In this document: piece by piece, positions 1 through 11,184 of the stretch
How the letters are laid out: each line of letters opens with the position of its first letter
Position numbering within the stretch: position 1 is the first letter of the stretch
Origin: Eonycteris spelaea
Taxonomy: Eukaryota > Chordata > Mammalia > Chiroptera > Pteropodidae
DNA: 64,000 bases
Reading direction: 5' to 3'
Assembly (NCBI GenBank): GCA_003508835.1
Contig: PUFA01000021.1
Span: forward strand, 7,046,501-7,110,500
Made by a program: the position numbers and the translations under genes
Notes under the pieces: model-generated
Database searches by the model: none
Told to the model about the DNA's origin: nothing
Seen by the model: the letters and a program-made list of their open reading frames with translations, nothing else

Positions 1-902
1 ACTTACATTTTTTTAATTTCATATTCTAAGCAGCAATTTACTCATGCAGACACATTGTAGTCAAGTTGTCACATGGCATCTCATTGATTTCATTACTAAC
101 ATTGTTCAATAATTTTCAGTTTCAAAAATGTGTACTGTCAATAGTGACGCAATACTAGAAGAGGATAGCTAGGCGTTCCAATGCCAGGTTGACTTTATAT
201 CACAGACAATAAGATTAGTGCTCACTTGACAAGTGAGCCCATGAATTTCGACAAGAAAGTCACTAAGAATAAATACATGCCCCATATTTATTCCATTCTG
301 ACTATAAATATATTTTAAAGAATGTAGAACATTTTCCTTGACAATATCCTTGATGTGTTAGCTACCAATTTATAAATATATAGGAATTTGACAGAGTTAC
401 AATACTAAAGTACTGTGTAGCATGTAGAAATGGAACATCTAGATCTACCTTGAAACTAAAGAAAGATAATAGTTATATGAAATGGCATTATTGTAATTTA
501 TTGGAACCATTTTCTAGTATGTAGAAAACTTCCAGAATCAATCAGGCAAGAAAACAAAACTTATTTTAACTCAGTAACTTAGCTATATATTTCTCCTTTC
601 TTTCTGTTACATACTTTAGGTATTTCAATTAATCGAACACGACTTATTATTTTTAGAAGTAGGATGATATCGGGTAACATAAATCCATTCATTTACTCAA
701 CCTATATTATGTATCTATATGTAAAAGAATCCATACTAAGCTCTTAAGTATAATCTAATATAAATGAGACACAATTCCTTGACCTGAAGGAATTTGGTAT
801 CTAGAACTGACAAATATATACACTGTTAGTAAACTTTTAGATTCACAATATTCAGCAGATATACCCTTTATTGTCCATGCATTGGTTAAAGACAGACAGG
901 CA

Positions 903-903
<1 letters not shown>
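1..903. other. Unannotated AT-rich non-coding sequence
   Basis: No open frame of note and no repeat family that I recognise. The sequence is AT-rich, with scattered TATA-like and TAAT-containing stretches that are expected by chance at this composition. It is probably single-copy or very old repeat sequence. Confidence 0.5.

Positions 904-942
<39 letters not shown>
904..942. repeat. (CA)n microsatellite
   Basis: About 19 uninterrupted CA dinucleotides, followed by a CATGCATATA junction. The short open frames reading HTHTHT or VCVCVC across it are repeat artefacts. Such tracts are commonly polymorphic and can adopt Z-DNA. Confidence 0.97.
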
Positions 943-944
<2 letters not shown>

Positions 945-1179
945 CATATACTTTTAAAAATATGTGTTTCCAGAATGGGTGTAGTTACCTGGTATAGGAG
1001 AGGGCTACTCCAAGATCAAGAGATAAATGACTGTGATAAACTAATTGTGTACTCTCATTCTCAAATTAAATGCCATTAATTTGTCTAAGATTAGGCATGT
1101 TTTTAATAGAACATAAGAGAAGTTTTCTGAGGAAACTTTCTCCTGTTTAGTCAGAAACTATGAAGAGTCTGAAATTATG

Positions 1180-2100
1180 CCTACTTTCAAGCTAATAATT
1201 TATCCTGCCACATTTTATATCTATATATTTTCTGGGCAGGGGGGAAACATGAGACCTCTGAGTCAAGGAGACATATCACTTAATACTCATGTCAAAATGA
1301 AGCAGCCAGAGAAATGCCTGGCACCAGTTCCCCACATCCCAGTTCCCACAGGTGCTTACGTGCATACGTAGTTGGTTGCACCACAAGAGAGGAACTCCAA
1401 ACTTGTGAGACTCAGGGCTTCTATAGGATAGTCAATCTGCCCCATGCTCCAATCAGGAGATAGAGACCTTCTCTTTACTCTGGACCGTGAACAGACCCTG
1501 TCTGGGAAAGTTGGGGAAGGTCTCTAGGTTAACACTTCAGAATTCAAGCGGATGTGTCCAGGTGGGAGAGAAGCAAGGTGGCGTCTGTGAGGCTTTAGCT
1601 TGCAAGGCCTTTTCCAGTCAAACATGTCCTTTGTTCAAAAGGCCCAGACATTGCAGACCTGAAATATTGATGGAGAACGGTCTCTCAACAGCTCCCCAAC
1701 ATACATAAACATACAAAGCTTTCAAAGATAAAAGCCTTTTATTCCTTTCTCTCTATCTGGCAATTGCACATAATCCCTAGAGATGCAAATGCCCTTTGGC
1801 GAGCACGAGGCAACAAGCTCGTTGGCAGAGTCAACACACTCAGGATCATAGAAGAGAAAGATTAAAAAAAGAAGAAGAAGAATTTAAACACCTTCCTGTT
1901 GCTAAGTATTTGAATGCGAAAAACCGTCTGCCTCTGGATTTCACATTATGTGGTAAAACCAACTCTTATTTGTCTAAGGTTAAACAGAATTTTGGTTTCC
2001 TGTTACTCACAACTGGAAGGACTCCAACATCATGCACAGCATATGAGGAGAGTCATGAATGAACAGGCACCCCATCTACCCCGAGCCAACCGCTAATAAA
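1180..2100. other. Unresolved moderately GC-richer segment, possible antisense LTR
   Basis: This block is less AT-rich than its flanks and has no coding signal. Read on the minus strand it carries an AATAAA at 1743-1738 preceded by U3-like sequence, which suggests a degraded LTR. I could not define TG/CA termini or a target-site duplication. The alternative is unrelated single-copy sequence. Confidence 0.25.
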
Positions 2101-2834
2101 GTCTGTGGTGGTCCCGACAATGATACACTTATGGGACACATGGCACATTAATACGTTCTGTCCTTTAACCCTCACACACTTGGACGTATATAATTTCCCT
2201 GATTATTTCACAATTGAGGGAATTTGGGCTTAGCAAGATTAGGTAGCAGGACATGGAGGAAGACAAAACATGTAAACATGTAAAGTCCATGTTTTTATCC
2301 ACTCTCTGATATCCAGGCATCTCCTGCCTCCCTCATAGTTTGCAGTAGGCATGAGTTCTTCCTCTTAACCAACACCCATGCTTCAGGCTTTGTCCTAACA
2401 TCCCTCCCTAAAAAACACTTTCTCTGTAGTCTTGTGTCTAGACTCACTTCTTCCCCTCTGAGTAACGGGTCACTTACTTTGATTCACTGGCCCTTCGACT
2501 TCTCACCCTCTCCAGAAATATGTGCAGAAAACGCAGTCATCTGGAGGCGATGCCGTGACCCAGTGAGTGATCCCTTCGGTGTCTTTTCTCTGACTATTGT
2601 TTCTTTTATTTGGAGTGAGTCAAGCTGTTCAGAAGAGGATATGATTGATCCGAACTGGCCCTGGCTTCAGAAATTAAGCTTATTGGAAAGGAAGGTAGGC
2701 TAGGCATACACGCTCTCATAATTATTCCTTTAAAATTCCTCATATTGTGCAGAAGCTCTGAAAGTGCCATGTTTTCCTCCTTATTTCTATGTCGCCAATG
2801 TATTATTGCTGCCATTGGGGGCATCTAAGTTTAT
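2101..2834. other. Unannotated non-coding sequence
   Basis: Contains only short open frames on both strands (89 and 72 codons) with no recognisable protein similarity. No repeat family is recognised. Confidence 0.4.
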
Positions 2835-3392
2835 TGTTGCCCCAGTGGCACTGTAAAGAATTACGAATCAGCAAAGTTTAGGAAAATTAAGATTTATTTG
2901 AAGTACATTTCAAGAGAGAAACAGACTACACCAGAGAGGTGGAAGATCTGTCTTACATCTGGACCATGATGGGAAGCTACATGGGTGGTGCTAGCTGATT
3001 GATGTGTGAGATCATTTTGATTGACTGTTGAGTGTTCTATAACCTTCTGTCAACAGTGCATGTACCTTCCCAGACTTCAGTCTGTTATAATTAGATTCAT
3101 GAACTTCCGGGCATATGTGTGACATAATGATGGTATAACGAGGCTGAGGTGAAAAGAAGGTCAAAGTACTCTTTACTGCACAAGCGTTTTGGCTGGCCTA
3201 AACTGGTTGCTGTGCAATGATCATTTATTTCCTGTGTTCTAGGATGTAGAAGTATTGTTATTTGAAAAATTAATTATTTTCTGGGCAGTCCTAGGGGCAG
3301 CCTTTTGGATTGGGCCATCAGTGCTATCATTTCTATGGTTACAGAGCTGGGACTTTTGTTCTCATCGCTCATGGCTACTTAACTCCTTAGCA
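2835..3392 (-). mobile_element. Candidate solo LTR, antisense
   Basis: Read on the minus strand the segment begins with TG near 3392 and ends with ...GGGGCAACA at 2835. It has an AATAAA-type poly(A) signal in the last quarter (plus-strand TTTATT in AAGATTTATTTGAAG near 2893). Plus-strand bases on both sides read TTAT, a possible 4-bp target-site duplication. The length, about 558 bp, and termini fit an ERV1 or ERVL LTR. No family name can be given from memory, and the 4-bp match in AT-rich sequence is weak. Confidence 0.42.
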
Positions 3393-4830
3393 TTATCATA
3401 GCATTTAAAAGTCTCATTATTTGAAAGAATGTACATTGTTTAAGCTAGCAAATTCCAAGGCTCAAGACAAACCAAAATGTTTTATTTCTTTTGTTTCAAG
3501 GTTTATAATGAAGTGTGAAGTAGGTATTTACATTTATTTTAATGAACACAATCCTGGAATATGCCTACCTATGAAGTGCAGATAAAACTCTTGGCTTCGA
3601 CTGTTCTTAGAACACTTCTCTGGAAGCAAATAAATTGTACTTATTTTACATATTGTTATTTCACACAGGGTATTGAACAAAAACATTAGTTACAAAAGTA
3701 TTATGATGTAATGTTTCTAAATTATTGGACATATAATTTTAATCTTCATAGAAAGGTTAATAATTTTATCAAATAAGCACTAATTTCTTCATATTGTCTT
3801 TTATGTGTCAGCAAACCTACTAATCCAATGTTTGTATTAAGGTTTCTATTTATCCAGAATTTCCCACTTCTAAAATATTGAGCAACATAGAACATCAAGA
3901 TATTTTCCTAATACAAAGAAATAAATGATAAAATGAAAGATTCGTTCTCATCAGAGGGGATCAGAGAAAGCAAAAGGTAAAATTTGTTGATGTTCGACGT
4001 TAAATCAATATTATCATCATTTATAATTTAGGACTCCGATTAAAATTTTTTACCCCTATGATTCTTAAATGTTCACCACTCTACTCCCTATTAATCATTA
4101 TCCTAGAGATTTCTAACCAATATTAGTGAGAGAAAAAAGAAATGTATTACAGAATTTTTTATCCTTCTCCCCTCAACATGACAAAGTCCAAAAGGTACTG
4201 TGGCCAAAGCGAGTAAGGGGATCCCAAGTGTAGGAACATTAACAAAATGCGACAAAGTGATATAGTATGTGATAAAAGGAAATTTCTTAGGAAGGGGTGT
4301 CAGTGAGCTGACATTCCAGACATCAATTCTTCCATGCCATAAAGCAAGTAGAATTAGCAAGCAGTTATAAAATAAGAAATTCCACCCACTAACTCATTAT
4401 TTTACAAGGATTATTTTGAATGCCGCCAAGTGGTTTATTATTAAGCCAATTAATAACTGATTCAGATCATTACTCATTAACTAAAAATGAAAAATATAGG
4501 TTAAGTTAAATGGGCTCTTATTTTGCAATTAACTTAGAGACAAAAGATATTCAGGTTGGATGATAGCTTTGTGAATATTAGTTCAAGCACTGTCATTATA
4601 CAGATAAGGATATTCAGAACATATGATGGCTAAATTTTTAAGTAAAGCAGAGGCAGACCTAGGTCACCAATCTATGACTTTTCTCATCCTTCTTATCTTT
4701 GCATTTTACTCTCTCTTACCCAAAGAAATTGAGATAATGTCTAATTCATGTCTAATTCATGGGCTTTCCTCTTAATCGTGCTACTCTTTCAACAGTGATT
4801 TAGGTCCAAGACAGTGAAGGAGAAAAGGAA
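3393..4830. other. Unannotated AT-rich sequence
   Basis: No credible exon and no recognised repeat. An 11-bp tandem duplication (TGTCTAATTCA type) occurs near 4738-4760. The rest looks like single-copy or highly decayed sequence. Confidence 0.45.
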
Positions 4831-4834
4831 ATGG

Positions 4835-5045
4835 TCATTAAGCATTTACTACTGCATGCAGATACTGTACCAGGCACTCTCTCAGATACTCTACATCATA
4901 AAGTAATTACACTACCCTATGAGTTACATCTACTCCAGTTGTGTTTATTACTAGAGAAAATGAGGCTCAGTAAAATTAAGGTGCATTGCCCAAGAGTATA
5001 AAGGTAGTAAATATTGACCTGGGATTCAATTTAAGGTCTGATTGA
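4835..5045 (-). mobile_element. MIR SINE fragment, antisense
   Basis: Plus-strand order matches an inverted MIR: ACTGTACCAGGCACTC, then CACTACCCTATGAGTTAC, then AAAATGAGGCTCAGTAAA and TGCCCAAGAGTATAAAGG. This is the antisense of the tRNA-derived-to-core MIR order. MIRs are ancient mammalian tRNA-derived SINEs, and the high divergence fits that age. Confidence 0.75.
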
Positions 5046-5071
5046 CTTAAAAAAAATCAGCATCCCCCACC

Positions 5072-5098
<27 letters not shown>
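5072..5098 (+). repeat. A27 homopolymer
   Basis: Twenty-seven uninterrupted adenines just downstream of an antisense MIR. The tract has no obvious retroposon body on its 5' side, so its origin is unclear. Confidence 0.9.
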
Positions 5099-5102
<4 letters not shown>

Positions 5103-7450
5103 ATACTAGATCAGGCTTTGCACATTTATCTGGAACCTGAAAAAAACTATTTCATGGTACTTGCAAAGACAAATGTCCTCAGTTATAAGGCGGAGCTAGA
5201 GTGTACCGCAACCTGACTTCATCCCATATTACCAGTCCACAGGACCAAAAATGTCTAGATATGAATGTGTCAGGTTGGGGGAAAAGTGGAAATTATTTCA
5301 TCAAAATTTACAACTGAAGATATATCAAAAAATCATGCATTTACATTTCTTTCCTGTGTATTTGTCTAAACTGAGTCTATTATGGCTACATATCAATAGA
5401 AGAACACTGGCATTTTGATCACATCCACACCATAAACACCCCTATTAGATTAGATCATCATCATAAAGGTGATTGCCATCATGTGTTTAAAACAGTGAAA
5501 AACATAATGGCACATGGAAAAATCGGTAAGTCATTTCTGGATATTTCCTCTCGTTGTCTCTAACTAAGGCTAGAGCAGACCACAGAGGGGCTAGGCTGTG
5601 ATCAGCCATGGTTTCATTCTCTTTTTCAGTCCCCTTCGGATGCTGGATGCACAGATCTTTCAGAAGTGCTTCTGTTAGGCTGGGAATCTTCCATTGGGTT
5701 ACAGCTTCAACTTCTTGTGTCCCCAAGGGGTAGGGTAAGGGGACCCGTCACATCACCATGCTTCTGATGCCCAGATTCTCTTTTGAAAGTAATTTTTGAG
5801 TCTCAAAAGTCATTTAAGTGATTTCAAGATGCCAGTGGGTAACAATGTGAAAATTTTATCTCCAGGACATAGAGATACAATGGATTGATTGATTGGCATT
5901 GTGTGTGATTTATTTACATGCCCTTATTTTCAAAGTACATGGCAGAGAAAAATAATTGATTGGCTAAATTTATACAAGTAATTGGTTTAATAATTTCCCA
6001 GGTTTTCTAAGAGATTAAGTGTCAAGATTGTTAGTGTTCCCTTTATATTTTGTAAGAAGATATTTCATCCAGCAAATTTGAAGATGGAGATGGATACAAA
6101 TAAAGACTAAAAATTGTGCAGACATTGGATAAAGTAAGAAATGAGAAAGGTGCCCTAGTGCTTAACAAAATGCATCAGAAGGTCAAGGAAAAAGAAGTGG
6201 TACTTTATGTATAAAATTACAGACTTTTTCATTTATTATGTCTTATGCAGGTCTGTGCTGAAAGAAATATTAAAATAAATATATTTATAGAGAAATATTT
6301 TGAACAGAAAACATGAGTTTTAGAATTATAGTCTTAAATTTTAATGCAAAAAAAAAGTCTTGCAAAATTGTGACCTTGATATTCTCACTAAAGCAAAAAT
6401 TGGGAGTATATGGAAAACAAATCTGATCTCGAAAGAATTATTAAAACATCTATTAAAATACATTGTTCCTTAGAATGATAAAAGTAAGACATATTTAAAG
6501 CAAACTCCAATTTATAATTTGATTAGCTGGCATATATTTAAAGAATTGCTTCAAATTTGTTATTGCATTTTTTTGTTCTTATGAAGATTTCTGTCTTAAT
6601 GGCACTGTAGGCATAGACATGGACTCTAAAGACGATCTCTTAGTTTGCAAATGTTTAAGTTATTTATTTTATTATTGTCACCACATTCAGTTCACAAAGT
6701 TGATAGAGAGATGCAATTTTTGTCACAGATGCTTCATAAATATCAGGAATGTCTGTTGCAAGAGAAAGCCATTAAAATAGGAGAATAGCCCATTTTATAG
6801 AAAATTCTCTAACTTTTTTATATTGCCACTACAAGTTGTAAAGACAGTATTAATTTTTATAAGCATGTTTTAGAACTACCAATTGAAGTCAAAATGTGTT
6901 GGCTTTGCAGTTTTAAAGAGCATCTAAAATTAAGTTGGAAAGAGACATGTTCTTTATATAAGCAATTTTCTGCAAACATAGGCAAAATCTATTACTGGTC
7001 CTTCCATGAAATAGTAATGACACCCAGAACCACAGCCAGCTCATCATTAGGAGTCCAATCTTGTATATATCATCCTGAGTCTCATATTTTTTGCATTATT
7101 TTACAGTTTAGTTAATTCGTAAGTGTTTTGGGGTGGTGGGTGGGAGTTGTTTGGTTTTAAATTGGAGAAATAGATAGAAACAGGAGAAGAAAAATATTTT
7201 TAAAGGCCATGCTTCAGAATTATTGATAATTAAAGCACAATAATCATAGGACATTAATTTTCTTTTACTCACTTCAGTTCAATTTAATCAATTCAAATCG
7301 ACACACTTACTATAATTAAGTAGTGAGATATTGTACTAAATCCTTTAGGTCAGAAGAATGAAGTAACTTTTAAGGCATATTTAGTCAAGAGAAATAATTC
7401 TTCCAGAAAATAAACAAATAAAAAATCTTCCTTAGAAAATCCCCACTATG
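5099..7450. other. Unannotated AT-rich sequence
   Basis: Short open frames at 5487-5726 (minus) and 6894-7115 (plus) show no recognisable protein features and no splice or retrocopy context. No interspersed repeat is confidently recognised. Confidence 0.4.
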
Positions 7451-7454
7451 CCAA

Positions 7455-7858
7455 TTTTTAATTTTTTTTTATTGTGGTAAAAACAGATAATAAATTTACC
7501 ATCTTAATAATTTTTAAGTGTATAATACAGTAGTGTTTACTAGTATTATGCAACAGATCTCTAGTACTTTTTCATCTTGCAAAACTTTTTTTAGTTTTCC
7601 TTTTGCTGTTGATTTCTAGTTTCATTCCACTGTGATCGGAAAAAGACTTGATATGATTTTCGTCATCATAGATTTGTTAAGACTTGTTTTGTGGTCAAAC
7701 ATGTGTGATCTATCCTGTGCACTTGAGAAAAATATGTTTCCTGCTACTGTTAAAATTAGTATTTATAAATACGTTTTAGGCTTGATTGGCCTATGATATT
7801 ATTGTTCAAGTTCAGTTCAAGTTCTCTGTTTAAGTTATCTGTTTCCTTATTGATCTTC
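7455..7858 (-). mobile_element. L1 LINE fragments, antisense
   Basis: Two adjoining antisense L1-type pieces. The first (to about 7584) resembles the 3' region of old L1ME/HAL1-type elements (TTTTTTATTGTGGTAAAAAC, then TTAAGTGTATAATACAGTAG). The second (about 7585-7858) resembles antisense ORF2 (TTCATTCCACTGTGATCGGA, then CTATCCTGTGCACTTGAGAA). It is interrupted at its downstream end by a MaLR LTR. All reading frames are broken. Confidence 0.72.
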
Positions 7859-8193
7859 TGCTATGGTCTGAATGTTTGTATCCCCTCCCAAATTCATATG
7901 TTAAAAAACCTAATGCCCAATGTGATAGTATTTGAAATTGAGGCTTTGGGTCAGAGCCCTCATGAATGAAACTAAAAAGACAGCTCACAGGTCTCCTTAG
8001 CCATGTCCACTGCATGAGGACAGTGAGAAGTCAGCAATCCACAACCTGGAAGGGACCTTCATCAGAACTCAACTGTGCTGGTACCTTGACCTTGGACTTC
8101 CTGCTTCGACAACTGTGAGAAGTAAATTTCTGCTTTTTATAAACTAGCCAGTCTATAGTTTTTTGTTACAGAAGCTAGATTGAACTAAGAGAG
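7859..8193 (+). mobile_element. ERVL-MaLR LTR (MST/MLT1-type)
   Basis: Begins TGCTATGGTCTGAATGTTTG and proceeds through CCCTCATGAATGAA, GACCTTGGACTTCCTGC, AACTGTGAGAAGTAAATTTC and a terminal GAACTAAGAG. This is the characteristic order of MaLR LTRs. It is shorter than the usual length for such LTRs (roughly 360-430 bp) because of internal deletions. I see no clear target-site duplication. Confidence 0.85.
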
Positions 8194-8239
8194 AAATTTG
8201 TACCAAGAAGTATGAACGTTGCTGTAACCTTAAAATGTA

Positions 8240-8835
8240 TCCTTTTATGATTATAGAATCATATTGATACAGAAAAAGCATTTGACAAAATGCATCCTTG
8301 TGTAATGAAAACTCTCAGTAAATTGAGTATCGAAAGAATATGCATAATCGAGATCATTAATGACACAGTTGGCATCAGATTCAGCAGTGAAAGGTTGAAA
8401 GCTTTTTCTCTAAGATCAAGATCAAGACAGGCATGGCCACTCTCGCCACGTCTCTTCAGCATAGAACTTACTGGAAGTCCTAGCTGAACAATTAGGCAAG
8501 ACAAGGAAATAAAAGGCATGCAAATTGGAAAAGAAATAGCAAAGTTATCTCTCTTTGCAGATGGTATGATCTATATATATATATATATATATATAAAGAA
8601 AATCCTAAAGACTGAACCAAAATCTGTTAGAACTAATAAACTAATAAAGTAAAGTTGTCAGATAAAAAAAGAAACATACAGAAATCAGTTGTATTTCTTT
8701 CTATACACTAGTCATGAAATATCTGAAACCAACAACAAAGTAATCCCATTTCAAAAACAGTAATTTATTTAAGAATAAATTTAACTAAGAAGGTTAAATT
8801 CAAAACATCTGGTCACTGAAAACTATGAGTAAAGT
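8240..8835 (+). mobile_element. L1 LINE fragment (ORF2 reverse-transcriptase region)
   Basis: Sense L1 ORF2 sequence with GATACAGAAAAAGCATTTGA near its start and the reverse-transcriptase core at 8551-8571, which translates LFADGMI. Functional L1 elements carry FADD there, so the second catalytic aspartate is replaced by glycine (8563-8565, GGT). Downstream are diverged CAGTTGTATTTCTTTCTATA and AACAACAAAGTAATCCCATT segments typical of L1. Frames are disrupted and the copy is inactive. Confidence 0.88.
8572..8595. repeat. (TA)n microsatellite within L1
   Basis: Twelve TA units sit immediately after the reverse-transcriptase motif. In L1 this position normally reads a short TATATTTA-like string, so the repeat probably expanded from the element's own sequence. 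Confidence 0.9.
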
Positions 8836-9054
8836 TAAGAGTCATTAGTTCTTCGTAAAGAATATTAGCTCTTTGTAGGCAGAAAGCACAATGAACAATT
8901 AATCATCAAAGTCTAAAAATTTCATAGATTATTAGTTATTGTCTTTTCCCACATATTATCTTCTCACTAACTCATTATGATTTCTTCCAATTTAATACTG
9001 AATAGTCATTTAAATTTTAAATGATCTGATTCAACAATTCTCTTCTTCATTTTT

Positions 9055-9880
9055 AATTTTTAAATCAGCTTTATTAAAGCATCAATTGATTTACACGAAA
9101 TGAAATTCACTAATTTTACTGCACAATTTGTTGAGCTTTGACAAATATATATGGCTGTGTAACCACATTATAGTTATATAATGATATAGAACAGTTTCAT
9201 TACCTCAAAAAATTTCCTCGGGCCCTTTGCAATCCATCTTCTCTACGCATTACCTGCTCTGGGCAGTCTCTGAACTGCTTTTCATCCCTATAGTTTTCCT
9301 TTCAGGAATTTTATTAAATTAAATCTTGCAGTATATAGAATAAAGTCTCTTGTGCGTGGCTTTTCTCACTCTGCGTTGTTGTGTGTGTCAGTAGTTGGTT
9401 CTCTTTTATTGTTGTGTAGCACACCATCCTATCAATGTGCTACAAGTTCTTTATCCGTTCATCTGTTGAAGGACATTTGGCTTGATTAACATTCAAATAT
9501 AAGTCTTCATGTGGACATATATTGTCATTCATCTTGGCTATATAGCTAGACGAAGAATGGCTAGATCATATGTTAATTGTCTAATTTCATAAGAAAACAT
9601 AAAACTATTTTTCAACGTGGCTATACCATTTTGCACCGCCACCCATAATTTATGAGAAGTCTAGCTGTTCTACATCCTCAATAATTCTCCGTTTTCTCAG
9701 TTATAACTTTAGTCATTCTAGTAGTTGTGTGTAGTAGTCTTCAGGGTTTTAATTTGCATTTTCCTTATGATTAATGATGTTGGATATCTTTCTGCATGCT
9801 TATTTTTCATGTGCCTATCTTTTTTACTAATGTGTTGGTTCAGATATTTTGCCTATTTCTTTATCAGACTGTACTGGTAC
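9055..9880 (-). mobile_element. L1 LINE 3' fragment, antisense
   Basis: Antisense of an old L1M-type 3' region and the end of ORF2: AGCTTTATTAAAGCATCAAT at the start, then GTTGAGCTTTGACAAATATA, GTTGAAGGACATTTGGCTTG, GGCTATACCATTTTGCACC and TTTAATTTGCATTTTCCTTA. The order and strand are consistent throughout. A 63-codon plus-strand open frame near its end is a shadow. Confidence 0.85.
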
Positions 9881-9892
9881 AAACCAACCACG

Positions 9893-10052
9893 CACAGAAC
9901 AAATTATTCTGTATAGCGTCCAGAAAGAACTAACTCGCCAACTCCTTAATTTCAGACTTTTGCCCTTCAGAACTGTGAGAGAGTAAATTTCTGCAGCTTT
10001 AAGGCACTCAGTTTGTAATAATTTGATATGGCAGTCTTAGAAAACTAAAGCT
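9893..10052 (+). mobile_element. MaLR LTR 3' fragment
   Basis: Matches only the last part of an MLT1-type LTR: CAGAACTGTGAGAGAGTAAA, TTTCTGCAGCTTTAAGGCAC and a degraded GGCAGTCTTAGAAAACTAA end. The 5' part is missing or unrecognisable. Confidence 0.65.
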
Positions 10053-10890
10053 CATCTAATTGGTGGCAATTTCCTAATAAAGACAAAAATTCTAGGTTGC
10101 TGAAAGACGAGAGAGCAGACAAGGACTCTATTGCGGTTGTAATAAAATAAATATTATGAGGTCACGATGAAAAACTCACAGTCATACAATAAAAAATCAT
10201 CAAATAACCTATACCAAACTTATGAGGAAATTTTTATAAACTTGGGGTATTTCTCACTGTAATGTTATTTAATGATTTGAAATATCCTCCAGATTCAATC
10301 TTTTCCACAATAAATCTAGAATAACTTCCATATTCCAATGAAGTTGATTTTTCTGTATCCCATCTCTAATTCTAAGTTTCTTCAAGTTTGAAACAAATTA
10401 TACTTAATTCAAAGTCAGGATTGCATTTTTATGACACCAGCGTCAACTCGCCATGTTATCACATCCTTTCTTTGTGTTTATGAAGTTAATTGAGCACCCA
10501 CCTGTTGAAAACAATCACAAATCATTTTTCACTGAGATTGTTTTTGAAACTACAAGATAATTATGAAGGTTAGTTTGTTAATATTATTATTAAGAGATAC
10601 AACATTAGTGTATTATTAAAAGTTCATATAGAATCCTAACTTTTTAGAAATTATCCTACTTCTGGCTTTCTCTTTCTGCATTGCATAAAACCAGAGAAGA
10701 TGCTTGTTCAGGCTGACCAACACCATTCCTCATAAACTGTACAAATCCAAGTGTGGGCAAAATTTAAATAGTTATTCCAGGCCATCAACATATAGTTGTA
10801 GAATGAAAATAGAACAGTTATTCTGTAACTCAGGTCTCCAAACTCTGTCCTCTGTACCAGAAATAAAAGGAAAAGGGAAAGAAAATCGAA
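10053..10890. other. Unannotated AT-rich sequence
   Basis: No credible coding potential; overlapping short open frames near 10.7-10.9 kb on both strands show no protein signature. No repeat is recognised until the L1 that follows. Confidence 0.4.
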
Positions 10891-11024
10891 GCTTATAATG
10901 GCCAAATCCAGAACTGACAACACTAAATGCTGACAAGGCTGTGGAGCAATAAGAACTCTCACTTATTGGGGATGGAAATAAGAAATGGTACAGCACTTTG
11001 GAAGACAGTTTGGTGGTTTCTTAT

Positions 11025-11034
11025 AAACTAAATA
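11025..11034 (+). repeat. Target-site duplication, left copy
   Basis: AAACTAAATA directly precedes the 5S-derived sequence and is repeated exactly at 11175-11184 after its A-rich tail. Confidence 0.88.
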
Positions 11035-11174
11035 GTCTAAGGCCATGCCACCCTGAACATGCCTGATCTAATCTGATCTCGGCAGCTAAGCCAGGGTTGG
11101 GCCTGGTTAGTACTTGGATGGGAGACCACCTAGGAAGAACAGGTGCTGTAGATGGGAAAAAACGAAAAGACAAA
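11035..11174 (+). pseudogene. 5S rRNA retropseudogene (5S-derived retroposon)
   Basis: Positions 11035-11151 align end to end with vertebrate 5S rRNA, with roughly 13-14 substitutions and one inserted C in the A-box region (AGCTAAGCCAGGG). The internal C-box (GGTTAGTACTTGGATGGG, 11105-11122) is intact. An A-rich tail (about 11152-11174) follows, and both ends carry the exact 10-bp duplication AAACTAAATA. Together these show L1-type retroposition of a 5S transcript or a 5S-derived SINE into a pre-existing L1. It is not a functional tandem 5S gene: there is no cluster, no T-run terminator directly after the 3' end, and the A-box is altered. Confidence 0.93.
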
Positions 11175-11184
11175 AAACTAAATA
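11175..11184 (+). repeat. Target-site duplication, right copy
   Basis: AAACTAAATA, identical to 11025-11034, lying between the A-rich tail and the resumed L1 sequence. Confidence 0.88.

Noticed and set aside
8290..8487. 65-codon frame as a host gene
   Set aside because: It is L1 ORF2 reverse-transcriptase sequence with a mutated catalytic motif and stops downstream.
9725..9916. 63-codon hydrophobic frame that looks like a membrane protein
   Set aside because: It is the complement of L1 ORF2. T-rich antisense L1 commonly yields such hydrophobic strings.
11035..11151. Functional 5S rRNA gene
   Set aside because: A-box insertion, about 11% divergence, an A-rich tail in place of a T-run terminator, and target-site duplications indicate a retropseudogene.
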